A DNA stretch of 47,426 nt from Bacillus bingmayongensis (GTDB lineage: Bacteria; Bacillota; Bacilli; Bacillales; Bacillaceae_G): positions 1 through 47,426 of the forward strand of contig NZ_AKCS01000026.1 of assembly GCF_000299035.1 (NCBI RefSeq). The letters run 5' to 3'. The notes beneath the pieces are model-generated. The model saw only the letters and a program-made list of their open reading frames with translations. It had not been told where the DNA came from and did not search any database. A program made the translations under genes and the position numbers. Positions within the stretch are counted from its first letter, which is position 1. Each line of letters starts with the position of its first letter. Below are positions 1-9,474 of this stretch, piece by piece.

Positions 1-125
1 TTATATAAAAATACACTTTAAGTTGATGGATGTGTGGCGGGACCCCAATAAAAAAATGAAACCCGTTAGGGGTTTATTTGATATGCAGAATTTCCAATAA
101 TCTACACTGATTTTTTAGAAAAAGA

Positions 126-153
126 AAAAAGCCATTTTTGAAAATGACTTTTA
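126..153 (-). terminator. Terminator of the marR/atpI-like operon
   Basis: An AAAAGTCATTTT / AAAATGGCTTTTTT hairpin, read on the minus strand, is followed by a T-rich run. It lies about 55 bases past the stop of the membrane-protein gene, as expected for an intrinsic terminator. A repeated transposon-like end (150..187) sits between the gene and the hairpin, so the terminator may have arrived with that element. Confidence 0.5.
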
Positions 154-187
154 TTAACCTTAGCTTGATAGCGATGTGCTGTGCCCC
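150..187 (-). repeat. GGGG-type transposon end (copy A)
   Basis: Read on the minus strand this 38-bp stretch starts GGGGCACAG and continues CACATCGCTATCAAGCTAA. The same core occurs at the far end of the window (47389..47426, starting GGGGTACTGC) and next to a Tn3-type miniature element (about 12936..12961). GGGG starts and 38-bp length are typical of Tn3-family terminal repeats, but I cannot name the element. This copy and the 47389 copy would face each other about 225 bp apart if the window is circular. Confidence 0.5.
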
Positions 188-207
188 AAAAAAAGTTTTA
201 TGCTAAT

Positions 208-579
208 CTATTTCTTCGCATCTTTCATGCTATAATACCCGAAATTAATCACAATTAAGAAATAACCACCCATAATTCCGGAAGCAAATGTCCATATGAC
301 ACTATGGTGTTCAATCTCATACATAATAATCGCACCGAGTATCGCTGCTGCAAACCGATTAATCATACCAAGCGTCGGTGTTTTTGTTTTTTTTACAATG
401 CTATCTCCAAACTTTTCAATACGCCTTCCTAAAATCCAAACACAATACATACTAACAAGCAAGCCAATGCTTGCACCTAAAAAATGGGGCGAAAAAGGCG
501 TCATAATCCATCCTAATAACATCGCGCCTAGCAAATAATACATTTGTATTTTAAATGCCCTTAGTGCCATACGAATCAT
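208..579 (-). CDS. AtpI-like small membrane protein (ATP synthase subunit I family)
   Basis: About 123 residues with four hydrophobic segments and short polar loops, resembling the ATP synthase I / AtpI family of small membrane proteins. Function beyond that is not visible. The frame is open upstream to 630, overlapping the marR stop. A good AAAGGAG ribosome site lies 6 bases before the ATG at 579, so I place the start there (MIRMALRAFKIQ). It follows the MarR gene on the same strand and is almost certainly co-transcribed from the promoter at 1154..1182. MarR-type regulators often sit in operons with a membrane protein they control. Confidence 0.6.
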   Translation of the reverse strand: MIRMALRAFKIQMYYLLGAMLLGWIMTPFSPHFLGASIGLLVSMYCVWILGRRIEKFGDSIVKKTKTPTLGMINRFAAAILGAIIMYEIEHHSVIWTFASGIMGGYFLIVINFGYYSMKDAKK

Positions 580-616
580 GCTGTACTCCTTTACCTTTCT
601 CATTGAGACTTTATTA

Positions 617-1072
617 CTATTTAGGCTCAAGGGTCTTCTTTTTTTCTTCCAGTATAATTTGATTTATTTTAATTAAGGTATCGGTCATTTGCTGCAAGGC
701 TTCGATATCAATTTTAGAGAAGTATTTCTCAATAAGTAAATCATCTAGCTGAGACAATCGTTCTATATACTTGCTACCGTTAGGACCAAGTGTAAGGAAA
801 TACTCACGTTTATTGTTAGGATTTACGTGTTTCGAAATCATATTATGTTTCTCCAATTTAGATAAAACTTGGCTGACAGCACTTTTGGATATATTAAAAG
901 TGGTCGCAATACTGTTAGCTGTAGTATTCTTATTTAAATTAATATAGATTATCATGTTCTCTTGCTGCGCTGTAAGACCAAACTCATTCTTTAACTCCTG
1001 AGATAGTAAAATGTTTAATTCATTGTAGGCTCGGTTCATGTCGGTAATTACTTCTTTATAAGAACTAGTCAT
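617..1072 (-). CDS. MarR-family transcriptional regulator
   Basis: A 151-residue protein with a winged helix-turn-helix in the middle: TANSIATTFNISKSAVSQVL is the HTH, followed by a wing region rich in N, K and R. Length and layout match MarR/DUF24-sized dimeric repressors. GGAGGAAG precedes the ATG. The promoter upstream carries a long perfect inverted repeat overlapping the -10 box, which fits autoregulation. The inducing ligand cannot be told from sequence. The downstream membrane protein is the likely co-regulated partner. Confidence 0.85.
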   Translation of the reverse strand: MTSSYKEVITDMNRAYNELNILLSQELKNEFGLTAQQENMIIYINLNKNTTANSIATTFNISKSAVSQVLSKLEKHNMISKHVNPNNKREYFLTLGPNGSKYIERLSQLDDLLIEKYFSKIDIEALQQMTDTLIKINQIILEEKKKTLEPK

Positions 1073-1129
1073 ATTATTCTTCCTCCAATCATTCTGTTAT
1101 TTCATTGTACGCCGTTTTTCCGTTTCGAC

Positions 1130-1182
1130 ATATAGTTAAGTTTAGTTAACTTAACTATATGGTATCTTTATGTTAGTGTAAA
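1130..1182 (-). promoter_or_regulatory. marR promoter with palindromic operator
   Basis: On the minus strand, -35 TTTACA (1177..1182) and -10 TATAGT (1154..1159) are 17 bases apart, a near-consensus sigma-A promoter. The -10 lies inside a perfect inverted repeat at 1130..1160: ATATAGTTAAG, 9 bases, CTTAACTATAT. MarR proteins bind such palindromes, so this is the probable autoregulatory operator. Confidence 0.75.
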
Positions 1183-1184
1183 GG

Positions 1185-1217
1185 AAAAAGTAAGCAAATT
1201 TGTTTTGATTACTTTTT
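1185..1217 (-). terminator. Terminator of cardiolipin synthase gene
   Basis: Inverted repeat AAAAAGTAA (1185..1193) / TTACTTTTT (1209..1217), just past the cls stop at 1224 and before the marR promoter. Read on the minus strand it ends in a T run. The stem is AT-rich, so terminator strength is uncertain. Confidence 0.45.
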
Positions 1218-1223
1218 TCGGAA

Positions 1224-2768
1224 TTATAATAAAGGGGAAATTAGACGCATTAGGGATTCCAGTATTCGTTTTCGAATACTACGTTTTTGAAATGATTTCC
1301 ATCGAATTTCAGACGAATGGTTAAAGTCCTCTTCAAAATCACGTTTAATATCAAGAACTGTCTTAGATTCATAAAGTACGCTAATGATTTCATAATTTAG
1401 TTCAAAGCTACGGACATCCATATTTGCTGTGCCAATTGTTGCAATTTCATCATCTACAAGTACAATTTTAGCGTGCACAAAACCATCTTTATAGCTGTAA
1501 ATTGAAGCACCGGCTTTTAGAAGTGGTGTGAAGTATGATTGAGATGCTAGATCACTAATAATTCTATCTCTCTTACCTGGATATAGAATACGGACATCTA
1601 TTCCAGCCATTGCACTTAAACGTAGTAATGTTAATGTTTCTTGGTCCGGAATGAAATAAGGTGTTGCGATCCAAATTGCTTTCTTAGCAGAACCTATAAC
1701 AGCAAGTAAAGTATTACGAATGTTTGTATCATCTGAACTTGGTCCGCTTGCTACAATTTGAACAGCACCTTCTGCATGAGGATTTTCTCTACCTGGAAAG
1801 TACTTTGTATTCATAAATTGATTCCAAGAATAAGTATTAAGACTACTAGAGGTATAGAGCCAATCCTCAAGGAATACTGCTTGTAATTTGTACAATGCCT
1901 TTCCTTCTATTCTTAAGTGGCTATCACGCCAAATTGGGAATTTTTTAGAACGACCAAGATACTCATCTCCAACGTTGAGCCCACCTGTAAAACCAATCTC
2001 TCCATCTACAATGACAATTTTACGATGGTTACGATAATTTACTGTTTCAAGTAGCCATGGCGAACGAATGGGATCAAATGCCACAACCTCAATTCCTGCA
2101 TCTTTCATGGGTTGTAAGAAACGATTTCGTAATAAATTGCTTCCAATCCCATCATAAAGAAAGCGTACAATTACACCAGATTTTGCTTTCTTTATTAATG
2201 CATCTCGAATTTTTGTACCAATTTCATCTGCTCGATAAATAAAGTATTGAATATGTATATGATGTGTAGCATTTTCAATAGCTTGTATAATGTTTGTAAA
2301 TGTTTGATCCCCATTTGTTAAGAGTTTTGTTGTGGTATTATTGGCAACAGGACAGCCACCGAATTTTTGTACAACCTGTGTTAAATAAGTAGAGCGCTCA
2401 CTTAATGAGGAAGTGAATGATAAATTTAGGCGTTTTCCTTCTAAAATCTCACGGAATAATTTTCTTTGCTCTTCTGAACGATGTAGATGCTTCTTTCTTC
2501 TCCAACGACTTCGGCCAAAAAGAGAGTACAAAAGTACACCAACAATAGGAAGAAGTGCTAATACTAAAAACCATGCTAAAGTACTTTGTGGGGAACGGTT
2601 TTCGATAAAAATAATGAAGGCAATTCCTACTATTGTGATAGACCATAGTATGTCGACAAAGTTGTATAGTGAGATAATGGATGTATTCAACAGAAAGAGA
2701 ACGATAGAGACAAGTGTAAATACAAATAATAATTGAACTTTAGGATTTTTCATCTTTATAAAATTCAC
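1224..2768 (-). CDS. cls: Cardiolipin synthase (phospholipase D family)
   Basis: 514 residues. It joins two phosphatidylglycerol molecules into cardiolipin plus glycerol at the membrane. Two transmembrane helices lie in the first 75 residues, followed by two phospholipase D HKD motifs: HRKIVIVDGEIGFTGG near residue 248 and HAKIVLVDDEIATIG at 432. This is the full layout and length of bacterial ClsA proteins. The frame can start at GTG (2768) or at ATG (2753), which has AGGTGA upstream, so the start is uncertain by five codons. The gene stands alone with its own terminator. It is probably an extra copy besides chromosomal cls genes. Confidence 0.92.
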   Translation of the reverse strand: MNFIKMKNPKVQLLFVFTLVSIVLFLLNTSIISLYNFVDILWSITIVGIAFIIFIENRSPQSTLAWFLVLALLPIVGVLLYSLFGRSRWRRKKHLHRSEEQRKLFREILEGKRLNLSFTSSLSERSTYLTQVVQKFGGCPVANNTTTKLLTNGDQTFTNIIQAIENATHHIHIQYFIYRADEIGTKIRDALIKKAKSGVIVRFLYDGIGSNLLRNRFLQPMKDAGIEVVAFDPIRSPWLLETVNYRNHRKIVIVDGEIGFTGGLNVGDEYLGRSKKFPIWRDSHLRIEGKALYKLQAVFLEDWLYTSSSLNTYSWNQFMNTKYFPGRENPHAEGAVQIVASGPSSDDTNIRNTLLAVIGSAKKAIWIATPYFIPDQETLTLLRLSAMAGIDVRILYPGKRDRIISDLASQSYFTPLLKAGASIYSYKDGFVHAKIVLVDDEIATIGTANMDVRSFELNYEIISVLYESKTVLDIKRDFEEDFNHSSEIRWKSFQKRSIRKRILESLMRLISPLL

Positions 2769-3017
2769 CTATTCTTTCTTAAATATAGGATTCGTATATG
2801 GAAGCTGTAACCTAACATTTCTATTAGGGATAATCATAGGGTTGGTGCTTTAGTCCGTCATATCATTTACATAAAATGTAATGGATTAATAAATTATGGC
2901 GTTTCTAAGACTCGTTTCTTCAAGTTTTCGCTAATGTATCATTCAATAAATAGAATTTTGTACTATTCCATTTCCTTTTAATGATGCTGAATAAATTCGA
3001 GCGCATGAAAGCCAAAG

Positions 3018-3047
3018 AGATACAAGGGATTTCCCTTGTATCTTTTT
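3018..3047. terminator. Hairpin downstream of exporter gene
   Basis: Perfect 11-bp stem AGATACAAGGG / CCCTTGTATCT with a TTTT loop-side sequence, then TTTTT on the plus strand. It lies 20 bases past the stop of the minus-strand gene 3067..4248. The T run favours plus-strand reading, but it may act in both directions. Confidence 0.6.
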
Positions 3048-3066
3048 GACTATAGATTTACTTCCT

Positions 3067-4248
3067 CTATACTGACGCAGTAGATATAGAACCTTTTTGT
3101 TTATCTTTTTTGAATACAGACAGTACCATAATTATAAGAGATACAAGTCCAAGAAGCCCCATCATCTGAACATATGAGCCTATCCTGTAGCCGCCAAAGA
3201 AGAAGCTGCTACGAAATGCTTCTACACTGTACTTAAAAGGAGTCCAAGAATACAACCAATGTTTTGTCACATCAGGAAGAAATTCGTGTGCCAGTGATAA
3301 GACTGGCATGGAAAAGAAGAAGACTACCATTAATATTGGTACCCCGACACGCCCAATCCAGTTGAGTACTGCACTTTGCAGAAGGAAGAACATGAAACCA
3401 AAGAAAAGTAACAATAAGAAAATTTCTCCTGCGTTCGGTATATATACATCGAGTATAGTATGAGCAATGAAAAGGGTTAAACTTGCAATTACTATCATGA
3501 AAACAGAACCTGCCAGGATCTGTGATAAAACTGATTTTCCTGTAACGCGTCCGTTTGTAAACTTTTGGACAGCTATAAATAAGACTAAGGAACTGATAAG
3601 AGTAGTAATCCATAAGATTTGTGTCAGCATAATAGGAATATTTCCATTACCTGTATGTGCTTGAACTGGATGAATCAACTCCGTTTTAACAATAAATGGG
3701 CTTGCTAATAACTTTGCCTGTTCAGTTGTTAGTGTCATATTTCTTTGTGAAAGCTGATCAAGCAAGGTATTACGGATATTTTCGTTTATCCCTCCAATGA
3801 GCTTATCAATCATTTGGCTCGAAACCATTGCGGCATTGTAGTTCATTCCTTGATTCACCAAGACTTGCACTTCAGTTTGTTGTCCCTTAGGTGTGGTTAG
3901 CGATACAAGTTGCTGGGACATTTCTGGTGGAAACATAATGGCAGCGTAATACTTCTTATCCTTCATCCCTTGCAATACATCTTCTTGTGTTTGTAAGAAC
4001 GTCCATTTAACTTGGCTTTGCTTATTTTGCAGAATTTGCTTTTTTATTTCATCTCCTAAATTTACACTTCCTTGTCCTGGTAAGTTCACACCTGTATCCT
4101 GTATTACTATAGCGATCGGTAAGTCTTTAGGTACAGGATTAACAGTTGATCCCATAAAAGCAAAACTAGCGATGGTAACAGCAACCATAATGCCTAACAA
4201 GCCACCTAGAACCATCTTTTGTTTGAAAAATTGCTTTATTGTAAGCAT
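3067..4248 (-). CDS. YhgE/Pip-like (ABC-2 type) membrane exporter subunit
   Basis: 393 residues. One N-terminal transmembrane helix (about 12-32) is followed by a large extracytoplasmic domain (about 35-205), then five or six C-terminal helices (about 208-385). This is the plan of YhgE/Pip, DUF3533 and ABC-2 permease-like exporters. No ATPase is encoded nearby, so it may act alone or with chromosomal partners. It is divergent from a decayed tetR copy (4454..4598), and its upstream region duplicates the P450-tetR divergent promoter, so it was probably once repressed by a TetR of the same type. Substrate unknown. Confidence 0.75.
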   Translation of the reverse strand: MLTIKQFFKQKMVLGGLLGIMVAVTIASFAFMGSTVNPVPKDLPIAIVIQDTGVNLPGQGSVNLGDEIKKQILQNKQSQVKWTFLQTQEDVLQGMKDKKYYAAIMFPPEMSQQLVSLTTPKGQQTEVQVLVNQGMNYNAAMVSSQMIDKLIGGINENIRNTLLDQLSQRNMTLTTEQAKLLASPFIVKTELIHPVQAHTGNGNIPIMLTQILWITTLISSLVLFIAVQKFTNGRVTGKSVLSQILAGSVFMIVIASLTLFIAHTILDVYIPNAGEIFLLLLFFGFMFFLLQSAVLNWIGRVGVPILMVVFFFSMPVLSLAHEFLPDVTKHWLYSWTPFKYSVEAFRSSFFFGGYRIGSYVQMMGLLGLVSLIIMVLSVFKKDKQKGSISTASV

Positions 4249-4256
4249 TTAAAATT

Positions 4257-4598
4257 ATTCCTCCTAGTATTTATTTAACGAAATGTTAGATAACAAACAA
4301 TGTGTAGTTTATAATAAACGCATGTTGTTTATAGTGTAATTATATCGTTTTTACTAAACAATTCAATTTACAGTTAAGGCATGAATGTACGATAAAAAAC
4401 AAAAGAATGAAATCTGTTGTTTATAATGACAATAACGAACAGGGAGGTATAAGGTGTTGAAAAAAGCGGATCTGCGTATTCGGACAAAGAAATTTATACT
4501 ATGATGCTTTTATTAAACTGATAGGGGGAAAAGGGATACGATGCTATTACCATTCAAGATATCACAGATGAGGCACTTATTAATCGGGCGACATATAG
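4257..4598. repeat. Duplicated tetR promoter/5' region (copy 1)
   Basis: This stretch matches 9277..9617 almost base for base: the same divergent promoter region, the same AGGGAGG ribosome site and the same first codons of the TetR gene. Copy 1 stops at GGGCGACAT, where the tetR reading frame should continue, and gives way to a terminator hairpin. The copies differ by scattered substitutions and small indels. Confidence 0.85.
4454..4598 (+). pseudogene. Remnant of tetR (N-terminal part only)
   Basis: It starts GTG TTG AAA AAA GCG GAT like the intact tetR at 9475. It has small indels (lost bases near 4470, extra bases near 4495 and 4525) that break the frame, and ends after about 48 codons. 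The DNA-binding helices are still recognisable (ITIQDITDEALINRAT) but out of frame with the start. It is a dead copy left by duplication or recombination. Confidence 0.8.
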
Positions 4599-4601
4599 GG
4601 A

Positions 4602-4638
4602 AAAAGAAGCTAATTTAACTTTTAGATTAGCTTCTTTT
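4602..4638. terminator. Terminator between tetR remnant and gapN
   Basis: Perfect 13-bp stem AAAAGAAGCTAAT / ATTAGCTTCTTTT with a 11-base loop, T-rich on both sides. It lies directly after the gapN stop (minus strand) and after the tetR remnant, so it can serve both directions. Confidence 0.75.
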
Positions 4639-4644
4639 GTAATA

Positions 4645-5990
4645 TTAAACTAAGTTTAATACAGTTACTTTTTCACGTGTCATAGACTCAAGGCTCTTAC
4701 GAATACCTTGCGCGCCCATACCTGAACCTTTTACACCGATGAATGGGAAGTGGTCAGGACCGCGCTCTGTGCGTCCGTTAATTTGAACAGAACCAGTGTC
4801 GATTTTGTTCGCAATTGCAAATGCTTTGTTAATATCTTTTGTGAAGACACTTGCTTGCAGACCGAACTCTGATTTGTTCTCAATTTCAATTGCTTGTTCA
4901 TCAGAAGAAACACGGATAATTGGAAGGATTGGGCCAAATGGCTCTTCCCAAGCAACTTTCATTTCTTCTGTTACGTGGTCGATTAATGTTGGATAAATTA
5001 AGTTACGCTCACGTTTGTTACCGATAACGATCGTAGCACCTTTTTCTACAGCATCGTCAACTAAACCTTGAACGAAGTCAGCAGATTTATCGTCGATTAA
5101 TGGAACGATTGTGCTGTCTTGTTCTGGAGATCCAACTGATAGTTCAGCTACTTGCTCTTTTAATAAGCCAACAAGCTCGTCTGCTACGTTTTCGTGTACA
5201 AGTACACGTTTAATAGCTGTACAACGTTGACCAGAGTAAGAGAATGCACCGCTTACGATATGGTTTGCAGCGTCTTGTAAGTCAGCATCTTCACGAACGA
5301 TACCATATTGATGCTAGGATGTTCTACTAAGTAGTCACCAATTACAGAACCGCGTCCTGTAGCTACGTTTACAAGACCTTTTGGAAGGCCAGCTTTATGA
5401 AGTGCTTCAACCATTTTAATACCGCTAATTGCACCTTGAGTTGCTGGTTTGAAAATAACAGCGTTACCCATAATAAGTGCTGGTACAAGTTTTGCAGCAG
5501 CTAAGTTTACTGGATAGTTAAATGGTGCGATTGCTAATACAACACCAAGTGGTGCGCGTTGGATAATCGCAAGTTTAGATTTCGTTCCGCCTGGGAAGCT
5601 ATCGCCCATCATGCTTTCTCCGTGCATATGAAGAGCTTCTTCGATCGTGTAACGAATGAAGTCAGCTGTACGAACAACTTCTTTCTTCGCATCTTTATAT
5701 CCTTTACCGACTTCTTTCATAATGATATCGGCAATTTCATCTTGCATATTTACGAGCTCATCAGCCCATTTATATAAATATTTTGCGCGATCTTGTAGAG
5801 AAGCTTCAGCCTATGATTTTTGAGCTTCTTTTGCAGATGCAATTGCTTCATCTACTTCTCCGCGAGTGATTGCTTGTACTTGCCCGATTACTTCGTGTAA
5901 GTATGGAGATGAAATTTCGGTTGTTTCTCCTGAAGAGCTTTCTCTCCATTCTCCGTTTATATAAAATTTGTACGTATTCTTAGTTGTCAT
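4645..5990 (-). pseudogene. gapN: Broken gapN, NADP-dependent glyceraldehyde-3-phosphate dehydrogenase
   Basis: Translated in two frames this is GapN, a non-phosphorylating aldehyde dehydrogenase (about 480 aa in the family). Visible parts include APFNYPVNLAAAKLVPALI, the catalytic-cysteine region SYSGQRCTAIKRV and the C-terminal GVKGSGMGAQGIRKS. Two lesions are seen. One is an in-frame TAG at about codon 60 (KS*AEASLQDR, where W is expected). The other is a deletion near 5305 that joins NMVSF to VREDADLQD, losing about 94 bp including the catalytic-glutamate segment and shifting the frame. Its promoter side (ATG at 5990, GGAGGA site) is intact. It is non-functional. Confidence 0.9.
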
Positions 5991-6021
5991 GATTTATCCT
6001 CCTAAAATAGTAAAATATTAA

Positions 6022-6071
6022 TTGGGCGTTTTTGCCCACCCCTTTTTAATGGGATGGGCAAAAACGCCCAA
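6022..6071 (-). terminator. Strong terminator of the P450 gene
   Basis: Perfect 17-bp stem TTGGGCGTTTTTGCCCA (6022..6038) and its complement (6055..6071), two bases past the P450 stop codon. The stem is unusually long and GC-rich for this region. It separates the P450 gene from gapN. Confidence 0.85.
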
Positions 6072-6073
6072 AT

Positions 6074-9000
6074 TTAGATTCCAGCCCAAACATCTTTTCC
6101 GTATCGTCCTTCATGTTGTAACTGATTCAACCAATTTCTTGCTTCTTGTTCACTGACTTCATGAATTTCTTGATATGCATGACAAAGAGTATCTTCTACA
6201 TCCGGAGCCATTCGGCTCCCATCACCACATATATAAAGGTGGGCACCGCTATCTAATAACGAAATTAAATTAGCTCCATCTTGTTTCATTAAATGCTGTA
6301 CATATGTTTTCGGATGTCCTTCCGAGCGAGAAAAAGCTGTGTGTAAAGATATTAAGCCATCTTTTTCATCATTTTCTAGTTCTGTACGATAGAGATAATC
6401 TTTTTCAGGATGACGACAACCGAAATACAGATGCGCTTCCCCTAAGTTAACCCCTTTTTGTTTTTGAACACGACGCGTTTGTAAGAATCCACGGAATGGT
6501 GCAACTCCAGTGCCTGGTCCAACCATGATAATTGGTGTTTCTGGGTCTTCAGGTAACTGAAAACGGGATTCTGGTGTTTTAATAAAACAAGTAATCTCAT
6601 CTTCATTGTGACATTGGGCTAAATAATTAGAAGCGACACCTTTATATTCTCCTTGTCCACTCCATGCAGGTTCACTAACAACACCGACCGTAATGCTTAG
6701 ACGATCTTGTGCAACAAGTGGAGAGCTTGAAATAGAATAGTAACGCGGTTTGAGCATAGGGAGAAGTTCTAAAAATCGCTCAAATGGGATTTCACACGCT
6801 TCATACTTTTCAAGAAGATCCAACATTGAAATGCGCTTCTTTAGTATTTGCTCCTTATAAACTCCATCTTCCAATAATGCTTCCAACTCATATTTATGGG
6901 GAGGACAAACTGTACATGTTGCCAATTCCCGTATTTGTGCTCGAGTTGCTGCTTCTTGAATCTCAACGTTATAGCTAAGAAGATCAAATAAACTAACAGG
7001 ACGGTCCACAGGAAGATGAGCTGAACTGCTTCCACTTGCACTCAGTATGACTTGATCCTTCCCGTTTAATTTAAAACGTTTTAAAATGCGCCTTACATTT
7101 TTTCGGCTATTACTTGGCAGTACTCCAAGGTGATCTCCTACTTGATAAGTAACTCCTTCCGGCAAGGCTATCTCAATATGCCGAGTGCTTCGCTCACTTT
7201 CAGGTAACTGAAGCTCCCGGTTAGCAATCACCGTTGCATAAACAGCTTCGTTATTTTGAGCAACCGGATTAGCGGGGGAGCCTGAAATCAATTGAACGGA
7301 AAGCGATGCTTGATGAGACAATGTTTCTGCTCCTTCTTTCATCTTTAGGCCAAATGCATTCGAGACATCCTTCCACATGTTCTTTTGCCATTGAGCAAAA
7401 TCATTCTCGAAATCTCCTCCAGCGTCAGCTTCTCCTCTTGCGGTATAACTTATAGCACCTTTCTGTTCAAGCTCTTTGTCAATGAATTTCGGAACACTCT
7501 GGTAAGTATTCTCCCAATTTCGATCTCCGCAACCAAAAACTGCATACTTGACTCCTGTGCATTCCTCTGCACTTGTTTGTTCCAGCCATTTTACAAACTG
7601 AGCGGCATTTTCAGGAGGTTGACCATTATATGAAGAAGTTACAATGAGTACCGCACCTTCTTTAGGTAACTTTCCGATATAATCATTCAATGTTCCCACA
7701 TCGCTCTGGAAGCCTAGTAACCTTGCATGGTCTGCGAGCTTCCTAGCAAACTCTTCCGCTCTTCCTAGATTTGAACCATATAATACAAGTAGAGGTACGT
7801 TTTCAGCACCTTCCAGTGCTTCGTGTTTTGAATATTGGGAAATCTCTTTCTCCGTTTCATCATCCAACGGAAGATTCAGTAAAGATGCGACTGCCTTTCC
7901 TTCTCTTAATTTAACTCTAATTCTGAAGTTTTCTGGTTTTATGGTCAATGATTGTTTAATCTTCAACTGATAGTTTTCAGAATCAATTAATTCAAACTTT
8001 TGAAGAATCATTCCAAGCACCAGCGTAGCTTCATAAAGTGCGAACTGCATACCGATACAAGCACGCTGACCATTCCCAAATGGTTTATATGCATGATTTG
8101 GTACTTTGGAAGGATCTGCGAAACGTTCCGGACGGAATTCTTCTGCATCCTCTCCCCAAACTGCTTTATCCCGATGAAGTGCGGGAAGAAGCACGGTAAA
8201 ACCTTCACCTTTTTTCACATGATACTGTCCGCCGATTATAGTATCCTCCTTTGGATACACATCAAAAGATGGAGCGGTCGGCCATAACCGTATGGCTTCG
8301 TTTAGAATCATGCGAATGTATTTGAGGTTTAGCACTTGTTTATAAGATGGAGTGGAATCACCGAGAACTTGATCCACTTCTTCGTATGCTTTCTTCAGAA
8401 CTTCCGGATGTTTCAGTAAAAAATAAGTCGTAAAGGATAATAAACCACTTGTTGTTTCATGCCCAGCAATTAAGAAGGTAATAATTTGGTATCGGATATT
8501 CTCATCATCCAACACTTCCCCGGTCTCAGGGTCTTTACTGTTTAACATGCGGGCTAGCAGATCTATCTCTCCATTATTTCCATTAGCCTTCCGCTCTTTA
8601 ATAATTTTATCTACTAACGAAAACATGCTTTGTATATCATCTTGGAATTGTCTGTTTTTTCTAACCATCAGAGTATCCATGCCCCTCGAGCGGGCAACTT
8701 TATGCATAGCTTCGTCAAGTGCACGTACCATGCTGTCGATAAATGGATCATGTTTTTCTTTATAAAAACTATTAAATCGGTAGTTAAAGCCACAAAGACC
8801 GATCGTATCCAAAGTAAGGCGAGTCATGTCTCCCGGTACATCGATATGATCACTATCGTGATTCAACCGAGCCCATTTCTGAATCAGCTGTGAAGCGATG
8901 TCTAACATCATAGTATGATAGCCCTTCATGGCTTGTTGGCTGAATGTTGGCAGCAATATATTATGGGCTTTTCGCCAGTTTGGCTCCGATGTTTTACTTG

Positions 9001-9274
9001 TAAACAGACCGTCTCCTGTAAATTCACGTACATGCACCATATCATTTGCGACATGTTTATCAAAACGATTGATATCACAGACTTCCGTTACAAGTTTGTG
9101 GTCAGAGATACATATTGTTTTAAAACCTGGAGCGGTCAACCGAAATATTGGTCCATATTCTTTCGCCATCTCACAAAAAGAAATAGTAGGTTGACTCATG
9201 TCGAATAGAGGGTAGTTGCCCAGTGGTCCATATGTTTTGGGTTGTGGAATAATGCTTGTTTGTTCTTCTCTCAT
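6074..9274 (-). CDS. Self-sufficient cytochrome P450/NADPH-P450 reductase (CYP102, BM3-like)
   Basis: About 1066 residues, the full size of CYP102 fusion enzymes, which hydroxylate long-chain fatty acids near the omega end using NADPH. The heme domain shows the I-helix [11 protein letters not shown], an ExxR helix (NEAIRLWP) and the heme-cysteine loop [10 protein letters not shown] near residue 404. An FMN flavodoxin domain follows ([20 protein letters not shown]), then FAD ([17 protein letters not shown]) and NADPH sites ([14 protein letters not shown]). The BM3 F87 equivalent is kept (F91). The carboxylate-anchoring pair R47/Y51 is replaced by F51/C55. AGGAGG lies 6 bases before the ATG at 9274; an ATG two codons earlier abuts it. 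A divergent tetR probably represses it. Confidence 0.95.
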   Translation of the reverse strand: MREEQTSIIPQPKTYGPLGNYPLFDMSQPTISFCEMAKEYGPIFRLTAPGFKTICISDHKLVTEVCDINRFDKHVANDMVHVREFTGDGLFTSKTSEPNWRKAHNILLPTFSQQAMKGYHTMMLDIASQLIQKWARLNHDSDHIDVPGDMTRLTLDTIGLCGFNYRFNSFYKEKHDPFIDSMVRALDEAMHKVARSRGMDTLMVRKNRQFQDDIQSMFSLVDKIIKERKANGNNGEIDLLARMLNSKDPETGEVLDDENIRYQIITFLIAGHETTSGLLSFTTYFLLKHPEVLKKAYEEVDQVLGDSTPSYKQVLNLKYIRMILNEAIRLWPTAPSFDVYPKEDTIIGGQYHVKKGEGFTVLLPALHRDKAVWGEDAEEFRPERFADPSKVPNHAYKPFGNGQRACIGMQFALYEATLVLGMILQKFELIDSENYQLKIKQSLTIKPENFRIRVKLREGKAVASLLNLPLDDETEKEISQYSKHEALEGAENVPLLVLYGSNLGRAEEFARKLADHARLLGFQSDVGTLNDYIGKLPKEGAVLIVTSSYNGQPPENAAQFVKWLEQTSAEECTGVKYAVFGCGDRNWENTYQSVPKFIDKELEQKGAISYTARGEADAGGDFENDFAQWQKNMWKDVSNAFGLKMKEGAETLSHQASLSVQLISGSPANPVAQNNEAVYATVIANRELQLPESERSTRHIEIALPEGVTYQVGDHLGVLPSNSRKNVRRILKRFKLNGKDQVILSASGSSSAHLPVDRPVSLFDLLSYNVEIQEAATRAQIRELATCTVCPPHKYELEALLEDGVYKEQILKKRISMLDLLEKYEACEIPFERFLELLPMLKPRYYSISSSPLVAQDRLSITVGVVSEPAWSGQGEYKGVASNYLAQCHNEDEITCFIKTPESRFQLPEDPETPIIMVGPGTGVAPFRGFLQTRRVQKQKGVNLGEAHLYFGCRHPEKDYLYRTELENDEKDGLISLHTAFSRSEGHPKTYVQHLMKQDGANLISLLDSGAHLYICGDGSRMAPDVEDTLCHAYQEIHEVSEQEARNWLNQLQHEGRYGKDVWAGI

Positions 9275-9474
9275 GTTCATCCTCCTAGTATTCGTTCAAC
9301 AAAAAGATAGATAACGAACAACGTGTAGTTTATAATAAATGTATGTTGTCTATAGTGTGATTATATCGTTTTTACTAAACAATTCAATTTACATTTAAGG
9401 CATGAATGTACGATAAAAAACAAAAGAATGAAATCTGTTGTTTATAATGACAATAACGAACAGGGAGGTATAAG
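9275..9474. promoter_or_regulatory. Divergent P450/tetR control region
   Basis: 200 bases between divergent genes, with TTGTTTATAATG- and ACAAACAATGTG-like blocks forming imperfect inverted repeats (around 9312..9352 and 9437..9450). The region is conserved in the duplicated copy at 4257..4453. By analogy with Bm3R1 control of P450BM-3 it probably holds the TetR operator. Exact operator bounds are not clear. Confidence 0.55.
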
